The position numbers and the translations under genes were made by a program. Below the pieces are notes generated by a model. It ran no database searches and was not told the origin of the DNA. It worked only from the letters and a program-made list of their open reading frames with translations. From the NCBI GenBank assembly GCA_963573385.1, contig CAUYLG010051975.1, forward strand, positions 41,538-105,537: a DNA stretch of 64,000 nucleotides, in the 5' to 3' direction. This document shows positions 1 through 13,417 of the stretch, in pieces (position 1 is the stretch's first letter; the number at the start of each line of letters is the position of its first letter). This DNA is from Cacajao melanocephalus (Eukaryota > Chordata > Mammalia > Primates > Pitheciidae).

Positions 1-149
1 TCCCTAGTAAAGTTAAACATCTGCCTACTCCTAGATACTATGATTCCCTTCTACTACATTCTCGATTAGGAGAAACCTTTAATCACATCATAGCAGCATC
101 CCTTGTAATGGCAAATATTCAGAAATAATTAAGATGTTATCAAAAGTAG

Positions 150-330
150 ATTGGATAAGTAAATGTCAGTCTGTTCATACAATGGAATATTATACAGCAA
201 TGAAGATAAACAATAGTGATAAAGTTAAATTGTTTGTTTGTTTTAATGCCCTTGCTGGTAGCAAGGCTGTAAGGGGAAAACTGATAATTTCATCAACATA
301 TATAAAATTCACCCAGACTCACAAGAAAAA
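150..330 (+). mobile_element. L1-like fragment
   Basis: The stretch acaatggaatattatacagc matches the end of L1 ORF2, followed by ttcatcaacatatataaaat. It is short and diverged. Confidence 0.45.
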
Positions 331-1376
331 TCAACTATGGCCAACTCAGCTACAACATACATCACAGATCATATAACACCACTTCATTCACATCCATATA
401 TCCTAAAATAAAACCACAAACAAACTGACCTCTACATGGATTTGTGCATTCTAAAGATAAACCCACTGACAATTCCAGCAACTCCTGGCTTACAAATCCT
501 TACCAATCCCTGCCAAAAAAAATCTATGATCGACTCTACCCTTCAAATACCCTCCCATAACTCCCCTTTGAAAGGCTCAGTGATTCACCATTCTCTATTG
601 CTGCAGCAAGTTAATAACTCTAACATTGCTTGACTACACATCTGGCCCTAGTGGTCTTTGGACCCAGGTTTTATTAATAGCTACACACATCTGTGTGGAT
701 GTTAAAAACAAAAAACACTTTGAGAAAGATACATGTCAAAGGATAATACTACATTATGGCTCATATAATTTAAAACATCAGAAGCAAAATTAAGCTATGT
801 ATTTTTAATAAAACATTTATATGATTAAATCAAAAAACAGACAAAAAAGGAAATAACACCGTATTCCAAAGACAAGAGAAGGATAACGAGACCTGGGAGA
901 GACACAGTAGTGACAATGTTCTACTTTATGTTAACACAGATAGTGGGCAAACAGAAATTTGATTATTTTTATGCTCTACATAAATTGTTCTGTATATATA
1001 ATGTGACTCATGATTTTAAAAAATCACATCTCCAAGAGAGAAAGTTGGGGTTGACTTTGGGTTAATGGTTTGCCCAAGCTATACAGCTAATTAGGACATA
1101 AAACTTTTGATGACATTCATGTACTGCTGTATTCCCAACACCCAGAAAAAAATATTTCATTAAGCAGATTCACAATAAATTTATTCATTTATTGTTGAAT
1201 AAATGAAGAAGGTGGGACCTCAGTACCCATCTATTCTTTTCACTCATGACGCTGTAATACACGGTCCAGAAGACTCAGGAGTGCATCTGGGGTCCATACA
1301 ACTATCAAGGATCTTCCCATTTAAATGTGAAACTTATATTCTATAGCCCTTCACTTCAAGAATGCCATGGGCCACA

Positions 1377-1563
1377 TCTGGCCCATTCCTATTTTCTAAA
1401 TAAAGCTTTATTGGAACACGACTATACCCATTTGTTTATTGTCTGTGCTTGCTTTTGTGTGACAAAGTCCAAGCTGAGCAGTTGAAAAAGAGATCATCTG
1501 GCCCATGAAGTCTAAAATATTTACTATCTGGCCCTTTACAGAAAAAGTTTGTCAATTCCTGTT
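1377..1563 (+). mobile_element. hAT-like nonautonomous transposon fragment
   Basis: It reads aataaagctttattggaaca, then gctgagcagttgaaaaagag, and ends with ctggccctttacagaaaaag and tttgtcaattcctg. It is the same family as 48563-48725 and 50600-51118. Confidence 0.75.
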
Positions 1564-3448
1564 CTATTTCGTTATCAATATCAACTCAATCCTCCTCCCA
1601 AAGCTAGTCTGTGACTTGCTTCACAGCCCTGGCAAATTCTTTAGCCTCTCAAAGTTTTGTTTCCTCATTGTGCATGTTGCTCATCATCCCAAGGGAGTGG
1701 CACAGATTCATCATTCATACTGGCTGAAAGGAAACAAGCATTGCTCACAAGTGTTGCTAATTTTCACTCCTAATTTCTCCTATGCTATTTGGAAAGGATT
1801 CTTCCTTTCTCTCATTGCTTCTTTATTTATCTCTCCCTCGCTCTTTATTACCAAGGAAATCTCTGCGCAGAGAGGATATTGTTTTCCTTTTCTTGCTTTA
1901 CAAAAGCCCATCTGCTCTCTTGCCACCTAATTCCCACCTCAAGTCATCCCCCTCTGTTTGTGACATCATGATTGGTTGCTATGGAAATAGATGAGCTAGA
2001 AACTAGGTCGATTCAAAGTGTTTTGTAGACACTTCCTTTAAGAACAGTATTGACAGCCTGCCTTTATGCAAATCCCTTTGGAAGAAAGGATGGAGAGGAA
2101 GAAGCCGGAAACAGATGAGAGGCAAGGAATACCAAATTGCATGTTTATAAATGCTGTGAAGGACTATGGCAAGAGGGGACGATGCTAGACTGGCGGTCGT
2201 GGAAGCCGAAGTCTTCTGTTTGTTCACAGGACAGCTCATAGCCCTGAAAGTCCCAGTACAAGCTTCCACCATCATCCTACACGTGAGCACTGCTTCTCGC
2301 AGGACAGCATCAGCCTGGCAGGATTCAGTCTCCTGTTCTGAGGGAAAAGCAGGAGGTCCAGGATCAAGACCAAGTGCTCAGCTGAGATCAGAAAAAAGGA
2401 TACACAGCGACTTGAACAAATGGAGATTCACAAAGTAGAGCTCAGACGAGTGCTATCAGCACAGCTGAGGAAGACAAGAGTCAGAGTATGATGGAAAATG
2501 TGCTTTTGTCATCTTCAGACCCTCTGACCCGTTTTCTCCTTACCATGAATTTGCTCCTCCACCTCACAGATAAAATCTAGGCAGACAGGAAGAGTATTAT
2601 TTTGGTGGCCTGCAGAAAGTCAAGGGACCCACTGATTGCTAATCCTCTGAAGCGGGGTCACCTCCGCTATGACTGACCTCTGGGTTTCTCAGAGGAGGAG
2701 GCAGATGCTCAAATTACCAAGCGGCAGAGGAGGCATGAGAACCAGGGCCGTCAGGCTCCTGAAACCACTCTGTTCACTCCTGCGATTGACGGCATGTGCC
2801 TGTCCACCCACTGCATAAGTGGGTGTGGTTCTTTAGTATAAGCTGGGTGTGAGAGAAAGAGGAGGAATCCAACAAAAATGAATCAAGCACAACTCAAAGT
2901 TCTAAGGAATCATTCAGGGCCTCTGGAAGAGCCTTTCACTCCAAGATGAGCTGGGATTTATTTCAACTCAGAAACAGCTGTTCAATGTATTAAGACAGGA
3001 CACTTCTCCCCTGTAATTTCTACTAAACTTTTTGCATTACTGTAATGGGACCCTGTTAGGCATCCTTCATGGGTCTGTCTTTGGTAGACAAGCTAGGAGT
3101 CAAGAAATCGGTAAGGAATAGAAGGAAATGAATTTGCCCAAGCAAAAGTCAGGTACATTTGGGTTCATTTGAACAGCATACATGAGATAGTGCTTCAGTC
3201 TTTAGTCTTTGCTGAAAGCTGTCTTTAACTGGGTGTGCCAAATATAAATAAGGTTTTTTTGCTGAGAGCTTTAGGCTGAGACAGGATGTTTTGTAATGCT
3301 TGCTATTTCCCCCCTCTGGTATTTTCTGAGACTACAAATGGGAAAAGCTATATCCTTCTCTTTAATCAGTGCCACTTTAGAGTTAAGTGCTAACTATAGT
3401 ATTCCCATGTGAAATAAAAGAAAAGTAAAGTACTAATATTTTATTGAG

Positions 3449-3630
3449 CATCTACTGTGTCCTTGGCACTGTTTCATATACACCAATTCCTTTAAGCTTT
3501 ACCATAGTTGCATGTGACAATATTATAGATATTTCATTCTACAGATGATGAAACCAAGGCTCAAAGAGGTTGCCCAATACCTTTACAAGTCTACCTAGCT
3601 ACTGTGAAAGCCCAAATTTGAGTGCAGATC
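3449..3630 (-). mobile_element. MIR, minus strand
   Basis: It contains gagcatctactgtgtccttg, then tctacagatgatgaaaccaa and ggctcaaagaggttgcccaa. Confidence 0.85.
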
Positions 3631-3824
3631 AGGGTGACTCCAAAACCTATACCTGAGCTACAACTCTTGAGTAGCTTGTCTATCCACTTGAGTGTCACCC
3701 TTCGAAAGGCTCTGCGGTTATCCTGAGTGTTAAAATGGCATTGTATAAAATGGTCAATTACATTTCAGCTTGCAATAAACAAGGAGGATGTAGTGAAAGA
3801 TTATGCATATGAGCATTTAACAAG

Positions 3825-4000
3825 CACCCTCTCTTTACACTGTGTTAGAAAAATATACCTTACCTCATTAATCCTCACCACAACCTTATAAGAGTGGAAA
3901 TATTATCCTCATTTACAGATGAGGAACCTGAAACTCAGACAGTTTAAGCCACTTTCCAAAATTCAGAAAACCCAGATTTCCAATCCAAGTCTGATGACAA
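3825..4000 (-). mobile_element. MIR, minus strand
   Basis: It contains taatcctcaccacaacctta, then catttacagatgaggaacct and gaaactcagacagtttaagc. Confidence 0.8.
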
Positions 4001-7000
4001 GCCCATGTTTTACAACTCTATCAGAATGCCTTCTTTCCCAGAAAACACGCCCTTGAAAACATGGCTTTTCATGGAATTCACAACAAGAAAAGATGGAGCC
4101 TGAAGATCAGATCTTACTTCCTACACTGCTGGTTTCTGAGCGAGGTGCTCAGGATCAAAGGGGAAGCAATCTCTCAGGAAAGCCAGCCGTTATGGGAGCT
4201 CCAATTCATTCCTGAGTGAAGGGTTCCTCTTGGGCTATAGAACCAGAAGTGGTGATAATGATGCTTCCCAAGGTGTCTTCAATAAAATTAAGCCCAGGTC
4301 CTTCACAAATGCCTGTGCAAAGAGACTCAACATGGAGGAAGGGGCCATGGAACTCCTCCCATTGGTTCCTGCTCCTTAAATTTCATCCTTCTTTTGAGTA
4401 TCAAGCAAGAATTCACTGTGCTGCCATAACCAGGCTGGCCATGGGGACACCATGCCCTTCTTTTTTTTTTTTTTTAATGTGGATTTATTCCCAGCTCTCT
4501 CAGCATAGACCAGGCTGGTACTCTAAAGCAAGATCTTACTGGCCAGAAAAAATAACTAAACAGGACTAGGTGAATTAAGTAACACGAAACAGACTATCCT
4601 GGTTTAGGTGCGGTAACTCCTCTTCTTTGGCCAAAGGCCTCTGTCAGAGGGAGAGGCCATTTCTGTGAATAGCTCCTTCCCATCCCACCTATATCCAGGA
4701 GAGGTCTGATCTTTCAGCTAGAATTCTCAAATTGGGCATATCCAAACCTCAAAGATAGACTGTAAGCACCAGGAGGGAGAGCAGGAATGATACCTATTTA
4801 ATATATATTCAGATACCCTCAATAAGCAGAATCTACTGGCAGTAAGGATCTAGAGGTTTATGATTCCGATATCACCCATCTCATTTAGCAGGGCTCATCA
4901 TCTAACTTGTGTGTGGTGCCTTCCAACCCTGCCTATAATTCTTTGAGCCTCAAAAAATGCTAAATGCCTGCTCTCACTTAATGAACAGTACAGGCCTAGC
5001 TCTTCTGACCGGCTCTGAACTAAAGATAGTACTGCTTCATTTAAAAACTGCATCAGCTTTATCTCTAAAGTTATTCCAACAAAGTGCTTGAGCATTTCAT
5101 AATTGACATGTGGCAGCAGGTGTTATGAACAAAGCAGGCACAATTATAATAACTTGAAGTCAATAATTCATAAATGATAATGTATTATTAATCAATTATT
5201 GGGGTCTGAACGACAGTTAATGAGATTAAGCTGATTGCCAGGCTGAACTGTTGGATACATATTGATTTAATCAGAGTGCTTAATTAAACTATGTAAGTTG
5301 CCCAGCAAATCATTACATCACAGCTTCCTTCAAAGGAAGACAGTTTCTATTTCGCTTTTCTCTTCCTTGTGAATTGGAAATTGTTACTGATTGAAAAGAA
5401 ATTAAGATAAGGATTCTTGCTTTTCATAACAACTTAAGAAACTGCCATACCATCTGGCTGCATCTCTTTTTAATCATAAGGAATAAATGCTGTTTGCGTC
5501 AGTGTGCTTAGACTGCAATTTGCTATGTGGGAATTCTTTTTTTTTTTTTCCTAAAGAGTTCAGAATCTGAATAAACAAGACTACATTATATACCTAACAA
5601 AGAAGACAGTCGCTTACAACCCTCCACTTTAAAGATTGAGAAAATTTGCCTCAAAGAAATAAGCCCTGCAAAATATTGAGATAATCCATGATTCAAATTC
5701 AGTTGTCCCCCACTTCTTTCCATGACTAAAGTGTTCCCAAAACCCTCAAATTAAGCTCCCATCTGCTGAAAACTAGAGAAGCGTACCCATTTTACTCTGT
5801 GGGTTTCCAATAGCACCTTCCAGAAGCTGAAAGCTGCTTCCCCAGCAGCTTAAAGTTTTCAGAATCACTCATTATTTACAACGAAGTGTACCTCCTTTAT
5901 TTTTGACATGCAGGTCTTCCTTTCACTTGTCATGTTGCTAATAATGGGAGTTATTTTTGTTGAACATTGAACAAAATGTTTTATGCTCAGTGTTTCAGCC
6001 CGATGATCCTGCCTGAGGGGAGACAGTGACAGCTCTGTTGAAGCATCCTGGGGTACAGAGAGCCCTGCTGGTCTTTCTAATTAGGACTTTACCCTGTCAG
6101 TTTCATGAATAGCCACTTCCTAACGGGATGTGCATCACTACATGTTGAGAATGCCCTTGCCCTATAAAATTCTGGGACGTCAAAATCCACAGCTGCCACC
6201 TGGACTTGATGCTCAATGAGCCACAGAAAATCAGCTGCAGGGAAGATACACATAGGACACTGGGGTAACACCAATTCCCTCTGAGCTGCAGCATGCAAGC
6301 TCTTAATGCGATCATCTGTTGCCAGGAAAGGCAACACTGCGCAGTAAGGGGAGAATTCGATCACCCAATCATTACCAAGGTGGCTCATGGACATACATTT
6401 TAATTATCACATTTTGGGCAGTTAATCTGCCCAATGACTCAGCTCATAACCTGTGTTCCTGAATCTCTCTGGTGAGGGGAATCAGTGAAGTGAGCTCCCA
6501 GCTACCTCCTCAAGAGGCTCCTATTGACAATCGCCTGTCTGGCCAAACAAATTCCTTTCTACAACTTTGAGAGAATGGCAGTAGGAAAAACACCATCAAC
6601 AAACTGGAAACTGCCACATCATTCACATCGGTTTTCCTCTAGTAAATCTAATCCCTACTTTCAAGAAGAAAGAAGTGGGAGTACAATACAATCTCAGCAT
6701 TCTGTAATCTGGCTTGAATGTGACTGTGTAAGTTTTGTTTTGGGGTAGGAGGAAGTCCCTGTGGTCATAATCACTCATCACTTACCTCTAACAGAGAAAT
6801 GAAGAATCCCACTAGCTCATGAACTTTCACTATGGAAAAATAGCTACGATCCATCTCTGGGTTCTACTACCTTACTCTATCCTGATTTTTGAGAGCGTGG
6901 GAAACATCGATCAGCTCTGCTGAGAATTACTTACTGTCCAAATTACTCTAATTACACCCACCCCACAAGTTACAATTAAGAATTTCCATCTTGGGAGGGA

Positions 7001-8079
7001 GAGAATTTCTATCAGCTGCAAAGGAACAAGCTCCTTCTGCAACTGAAGGTACCTCATGCAAGTCTCATAGATCAGAACAGCTGGGTGTGGTGTATCAGAT
7101 AACTTGTCTTTTTGAGGTTTCTGGCATTGATGTTGGATACAGGTGACTAAAGTCACACACAAGAGGTGCCTCGGGGTAAATTAGTCATCTTACAAGCAAA
7201 AAAATAAAAATAAAAATCACACTCTTCTGTTGATACTCATGATGTCAAAAAACAAAATAGGCAGGAATCCCTGGAGAAAACCCAGGTTTTAGTTGGAATC
7301 TTAATTCAGAAACTCCAAAATATTTCTTCACTAAAATTCTTACTGTCTGTTAAGGAAAAAAAAAAAGAATCATAAAAGAAAGTGTATTCTTTCAGCAGGA
7401 ATAATGTCAATTCTAAACATAGAATAGCAGATATGCTATTTTGAATTACAAACAGACCTTCAAATTCATATTATCCATTATAGCAAACAAAAAATAGACT
7501 CTCATTTTTCTTTCTAATGGAAAAAAGTAGCCTGCAAAGTGGAAAGATCAAGAGGTAAGAACTTCCATTTTTTTGCAGAATAATAGACTAAATACTCTGA
7601 ACAATCCACCAAAAAACAAAAATGTTGAATTCTTTTATTCAAAAGTCATTTTTGATGCATTGCTGAATTGGTCTGAAAGAATACATCTGTAAGTGCCAAA
7701 AACAAAGTGAAACCAAAAAAAAAAAAAAAACCACTTGGAAAATAAGCAAGCATCAGAGCATGTTTCTCCCGCCGAGGTTTCAACAAAGCCTTGAAGACTT
7801 TGAGCTTCTGCTTTGAGGGCTGCAAGGGACACAGGGAACTGGGACTGAAGCACGGGGCCCACCCATGGCAGGACATCCAGTAGGAAATCCCTGGTCTTTA
7901 CTCCTAATTCACAGAAGGGGAGCACAGGAACAACTTTTTATGTCAAATTTTCCCTGGGAATTTATAATGATAAGCGAATCTTTACATATGTTTGAACTTA
8001 TGACTCATATGTGATCCCAAATATCCGTGGTAGAGAATATGGTCATCCCAATTTGCTAGCACTCTCGGTTGACTAACAG

Positions 8080-8440
8080 AAGCAAATACAAATGCTTTTG
8101 CCAGCTCTAGGCTGGCACCCATGGCTCCATGCCTCAGCAGACCCACAGTCCAACCCCATCTCAGAAGAGGTGTTTATTCAGCCCCTGAGAACCCAAGCTC
8201 CAAGCCAGTCCCCTGAGATCCAGTGAACCGGTCCACCCCAGTGGCCCCCTGCACCAGGCTGATCCTTAGAGACCTAGAATTCAGGGCCACCTCCAGCAGA
8301 CCCTAGCTGTAGACTCACCTCAGCGAGTCCAGGCTCAGATCCGCTCACCTGCTGACCCTGGAACTAGCGACCTGCCCAAGGACTGCAACAGGAAGTCTAC
8401 CTGTGCATCATGCCAAATGGCCCACCCAGAATCTCCGGAT
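8080..8440. other. GC-rich unclassified tract, probably old repeat
   Basis: The stretch is C-rich (cagacccacagtccaacccc; ccagtggccccctgcaccag) and differs sharply from the AT-rich surroundings. It leads directly into an L1 fragment, so it may be an L1 5'-region piece; no family was assigned. Confidence 0.4.
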
Positions 8441-9090
8441 CAATAAAATTAAGAGTTCAAAAAGATAAACAAAATTGACAAACCTTTAGCTAAACTAAGT
8501 AAGAGAAAAAGAGAGGAGGTTGAAATAAAATTATAAACAAGAGGCATTACCACGGTTACCACAGAAATACAAAGGATCATGAGACTACTATGAACAATCA
8601 TGTGGCAACATATTAGATAACCCAAAAGAAATGAAAACATTCCTAGAAACATACACCTACCAAGACTGAATCATGAAGACACAGAAAATATTAACAGACC
8701 AATAGCAAGTAAGGAGATTGAATCTGTAATCAAAAGACTCCCAACAAAAAACGATCTGATGGCTTTGCTGGTAAATTCTACCAAATATTTAAAGAACTAA
8801 CTCCAGTCCTTCTCTAACTCTCCAAAAAAAATTGAAGACAAGGGAACATTTACAAACTTAAACAGTGTAACTGGATTATTTGTAACCCAGAGGATAAATG
8901 CTTGAGGGGATGGATATTCCATTGTTCATGATGTGCTTATTTCACATTGCATGCCTGTATCAAAACATCTCACTATAAATATATACACCTACTATGTGCA
9001 CCATAAATATAATATACACCTACTATGTACCCACCAAAATTTTTAAAAATAAAAAATATTTAAATTAAAAAATTTTTTTAATTAGTAAGT
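8440..9090 (+). mobile_element. L1 ORF2 remnant joined to an L1-type 3' end
   Basis: It includes gacaaacctttagctaaact, atcatgaagacacagaaaat and ctttgctggtaaattctacc (ORF2-like, frame broken). A jump then leads to ccattgttcatgatgtgctt and the 3'-end text tacacctactatgtgcacca, ending A-rich. Confidence 0.8.
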
Positions 9091-9936
9091 ATAAAAATGC
9101 AGAAGACAGATAAAATTATTGACTCAGCCACGAAGGAAAATAATCTCATATTTTTGTGGGAGTGTAAAGTGAGAGCACAGAATCTGGTGAGGCTGTCAAG
9201 CCTCAGAATTAACGGGACAGAGATTTGGACTTCCAAAGGAAGTCATAGACTTCAGTTGTCAAAAAGACCAATTTAAGTACATTTTACCTAAATTTTAAGG
9301 CTCTATACATGTGTATTTATGCATCAGCGTGTGAATGTGCATATATGTGTGTGCATGCATTTGTATATTAAAGGATAAACATAAAACTATTAACAGTAAT
9401 TGAGGAGTAGTCATAGGAGGAATGCAGAGTTATTTTCACATTTCTAACTAATTAATGCATTTTTTAGCCAAGGATGACATGTTGGCACTTTTTAATTTTT
9501 TTAATTTTAGAAATGAAACATAAAAATAGTTGGAGACAGAAAATAATCTGACAGACACCTATGTTTAAAGTCGTTAACATTTTTCCATATTTTCTTTAGA
9601 ACTGATTTTCCTTAAGAAACACACGCTCACCAATAGATTAGATTTAGGACACATTTTGCTTTCCCTTTCTGCTTCCTCCTTCCTCAGATGGAATCACTAT
9701 GTTAATCTGGTGGTAGCTTTCATTTAGCGTGGTTTTATACTTTTTCTACACATGTAAATATACATGAATAATTGTATTGTTTTGTTTTATGAAAACCACA
9801 TATTTTATTGGGAATCTTAATAGCAAACTCATGATCATGCCTGGCTAGCACAACCTTGTATCCTAAGTTTGGGGAATTGACAAGGTTGCTATTTACCCAG
9901 TCCTCAGGACATGTGTTAATAGGTATGGAAGACAAA

Positions 9937-10032
9937 TTGGTTGTGTTTTTCTGCCTCAGGTGCAAGGATCCTGAAAGAGAAACATTGGTTGTGTTTTTTA
10001 TGCCTTGGGTATAAGAATCCTGAAAGAGAAAG
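9937..10032. repeat. Two-copy tandem duplication, 48-bp unit
   Basis: Unit 1 (9937-9984) starts ttggttgtgtttttctgcct; unit 2 (9985-10032) starts ttggttgtgttttttatgcc. Both end atcctgaaagagaaa with a few changes between. Confidence 0.85.
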
Positions 10033-10454
10033 GCATATGAATCTTGTAGGCATGGGGTTTCTCTCATCCTCATCCAGCCTGTGATGATAAAGCTGTTTTC
10101 ACCAGAAACGTGGGGAGACTCATACCATTTGGAGTAGTGTGGATGTGTGGCACAGTTTTGAAGAAGGCTATTCCCCTACCTTTACATGGAATCCAGTAGC
10201 TCTCTGAAAACACAGCAATGGCAAAACTCCTTTTCCAGACTGCAAGGATGACAAACAACTATGAAGAGAAGTCCAAGCATCAGGAAAACAATGAAGTGGC
10301 CCATAAGTGGAGACCGTAGCCAACAGCTGCTTTATGAGTACATTTGTGGCTACCCTTGAAGACCCAAGAAATACCCAGATAAGAAGTAACTTTTCAAGAA
10401 AGGTGAAAGGCCCTGCATGGTAGGCGGGAGCAAGAACAGGTGCACGGATTTCAC

Positions 10455-10925
10455 TTACTTGTTGAATAAACATGTATCGTGCACCTGCTTTGTGCAGAGA
10501 CTGTGTTAGTTACAAGACATAGAATGGTGAAAAAACACAGAATATAGTCTGTGCTTTCATGGAGCTCTGTCATAGAGGCAATGAATAAAAAAATAACAAG
10601 GTCATGTGATAAAGAGATTAGGAGTGAAGGAACTTTAGACAGGATGATCCAGGAAGACTTCCTTGACCTGAGCTTGGATACTATATGACAAGGAGAAATC
10701 AACCATGCAAAGCTATGGAGAAAAAGTGTTAGAGACAGAGGAAATAGCAAATACAGAGACTCAGGAAAAGTGGTGAGGGTGCTGTGTTCAAGAAACAAAA
10801 AGAAGGTTAGTGGGGTTGAAGCATTTTAGATACAGGTGGGAAAAGCATGCGAAGTCTTGTAAAGACAGTAATATTTAGATTTTACTAAAATTAGAAGGGT
10901 TATTAGTGTTTAAATGACCATTGGA
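10455..10925 (-). mobile_element. L2-like tract, minus strand
   Basis: It starts gttgaataaacatgtatcgt, continues ctgtgctttcatggagctct and aggaagacttccttgacctg, then gaggaaatagcaaatacaga. This is the reversed L2 3' order. The same family is at 47295-47760. Confidence 0.6.
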
Positions 10926-11024
10926 GAAGCCTAGAATATATTATTTGTAGTATAAACAATTATTCTGACATATGAGTGATTGTATCTTGAAGATGAAGGA
11001 TTTTCCCTCATTATTGCACAGCTG

Positions 11025-11245
11025 AAAGAGGCAGTCGACTACAGGAGTTAAGATCATGGGGTTTAGAATTCAGTTTTTATTTAAACCCAAGCTCTAGCTC
11101 CTACTTATTATATGTCTTTCTCAGGTCTCAATTTCATCATCTAAACGTGGAGATAATAAATCCAATTCTTTTTTTTTTTTTTTTTTTTTACCTCACAGGG
11201 TTGCTGTGAGGTATTAGTCATATGTAAATGTTTTATAAATGGTTA
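11025..11245 (+). mobile_element. MIR, plus strand, with T-run inside
   Basis: It reads aggagttaagatcatggggt, then tctcaatttcatcatctaaa and cctcacagggttgctgtgag; a run of about 21 T at 11169-11190 interrupts the core. Confidence 0.75.
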
Positions 11246-11772
11246 ATTACCTTAAAACATGTAAATCATTATATCACATGAACACATTTGTAGGATAGAC
11301 TGTTCTGGGACTGATTCTGATGAAATGCACTACATGTTTCTGCTGTAATAACCGCATAGAGTCAACTCTGATATCCTTGCTAATTGAGAAAATCTGTCAG
11401 TTAGTACAAAATTTGTTTTATTTCTCTCTAAAATACATTACATTTTATAGCATATTGCTTTATAATTATGTTTAGCCTTAGTTCTTATACAATTTTCAGG
11501 CCTCTGAAAATGTATATTTCCAAAACCAAACTCGTTATCCTCCCATGACACTCTTACCTTTTTCGTATATTCTTTTGTTGGCATTCAACTATCCACTCGC
11601 CAACAAAAGTGGAAATATTAACATTTCAACTCCTTACCCTTCATCCCTACTCTCAGCTAGTCACCAAGTATCTCTTACTTCTGAGACACAGCTCTTGAAT
11701 TTAGGCCCATCCCTCCCATTTCCCTAGACCCATCTTCCTTTGAAACCTCATCACCCACACAGTTGACCAACA

Positions 11773-11972
11773 ATTGCTAGCATTTCTTGAACACTCACTG
11801 TGTGGGAGGCACCCCTCTAAGCCCTTTACAATCTCCTAATTCCTCTATGAATAGTATATAAGTACTATTATCCACAACTTATATATGAGGAAACCACGGC
11901 TCAAAGTGCTTAAGCATGTTCTCCAAGGTCATAAAGCTAACAAATGGCAGAGCCAATATTTGAACCCCAGTA
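11773..11972 (-). mobile_element. MIR, minus strand
   Basis: It contains tgctagcatttcttgaacac, aagccctttacaatctccta and atgaggaaaccacggctcaa, the reversed MIR order. Confidence 0.8.
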
Positions 11973-12263
11973 AATCTAAGACATAAATGCTTAAGAGTTC
12001 CTCTGTGCTGGACTCCATGATACCTCTATCCTTACCCTAGATTTTCTTCTACATTACTGCCACAAAACTTTCCTCCAAGACACATCTGATCTTCTCATTT
12101 CTCTGCTTTAAATAACATCCGATTAGCTCATAATTGCCTTCAATAAAAACTTTTTAACATGAAAAAGAAGGCCACTTATCATTTAGTCCAACTTACTTTT
12201 CTCACTTTATCTGCTGTCCCCATACTCAATCCACAATTCTGTAGTCCTGGCACCCTGAGATTT

Positions 12264-12571
<308 letters not shown>

Positions 12572-13378
12572 TGAGATTTTCAAAGCACCATGTCCAGGTC
12601 TCCTTGCCTCTGCATATGCTATGTTTCTTCTTGAAAAGACACTTCCCCCATTTCTCTGCATAGAGAAGTCTGACTTCAAGTGTAAATCAATGTCATTTAC
12701 ACTGAATCTCAATTTTATCATCCATAAAATAGTTGTAACAATTACTGTCTTTCTTAATTCATAAGGTAATTATGAGGACCAAATGATATCATGTAAAACT
12801 CTATAAGAGTAAAATATTTACATGATAGGGTGTAAGCCAAGCTATTTAACTACCTTTAAGGTTTTACAATCTTTCCCTTCACTTTCAACCAGCCTTGGAA
12901 GGAAGAAGGATAACTACCTTCTTATTACTAGAGTGACTCAGCCAAAGTGGAAAGCAGAAAGGAGATATTCAACATATCTAGATGTCACATGGTTTGAGGG
13001 TTTGTGTCTGAAGAGGGTAGGATTGTGGTGAGTCACTATTTACATGCGGGCGGATCAACAACAGTGAGAAAAATGAGGAAAAACAAATTTAAGATGGTTT
13101 TGATGTGTTTTATATATTTTACTTTTCATGAATTCTCAAGAAAGGGTCAAACTGTTCTTCGAATAGTTTTTGGATTGCCAACTGAGCTTTCTTTCAACGC
13201 AAAGCTGTGTCAGTACAAGATCACCGGTCACGTGGAGTTTATACAGGGGACCATGGTGGGTAAAAGTCTCCCTTTGATTTTACCATGCAGATATATCCTC
13301 TCTTCTCTGTGCTTCAACTGAACTTAGTTTCACCCCGGTTCTGTTAAAACTTTCTGTATTATAATAACCTGCTTAACA

Positions 13379-13380
<2 letters not shown>

Positions 13381-13414
<34 letters not shown>
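13381..13414. repeat. (CA)n microsatellite
   Basis: An uninterrupted AC run of about 17 units. Confidence 0.95.

Positions 13415-13417
<3 letters not shown>

Noticed and set aside
6089..6394. Open frame of 101 codons on the minus strand with protein-like composition
   Set aside because: No splice sites, no recognised family, no flanking features of a processed pseudogene. Frames of this length occur by chance in 64 kb.
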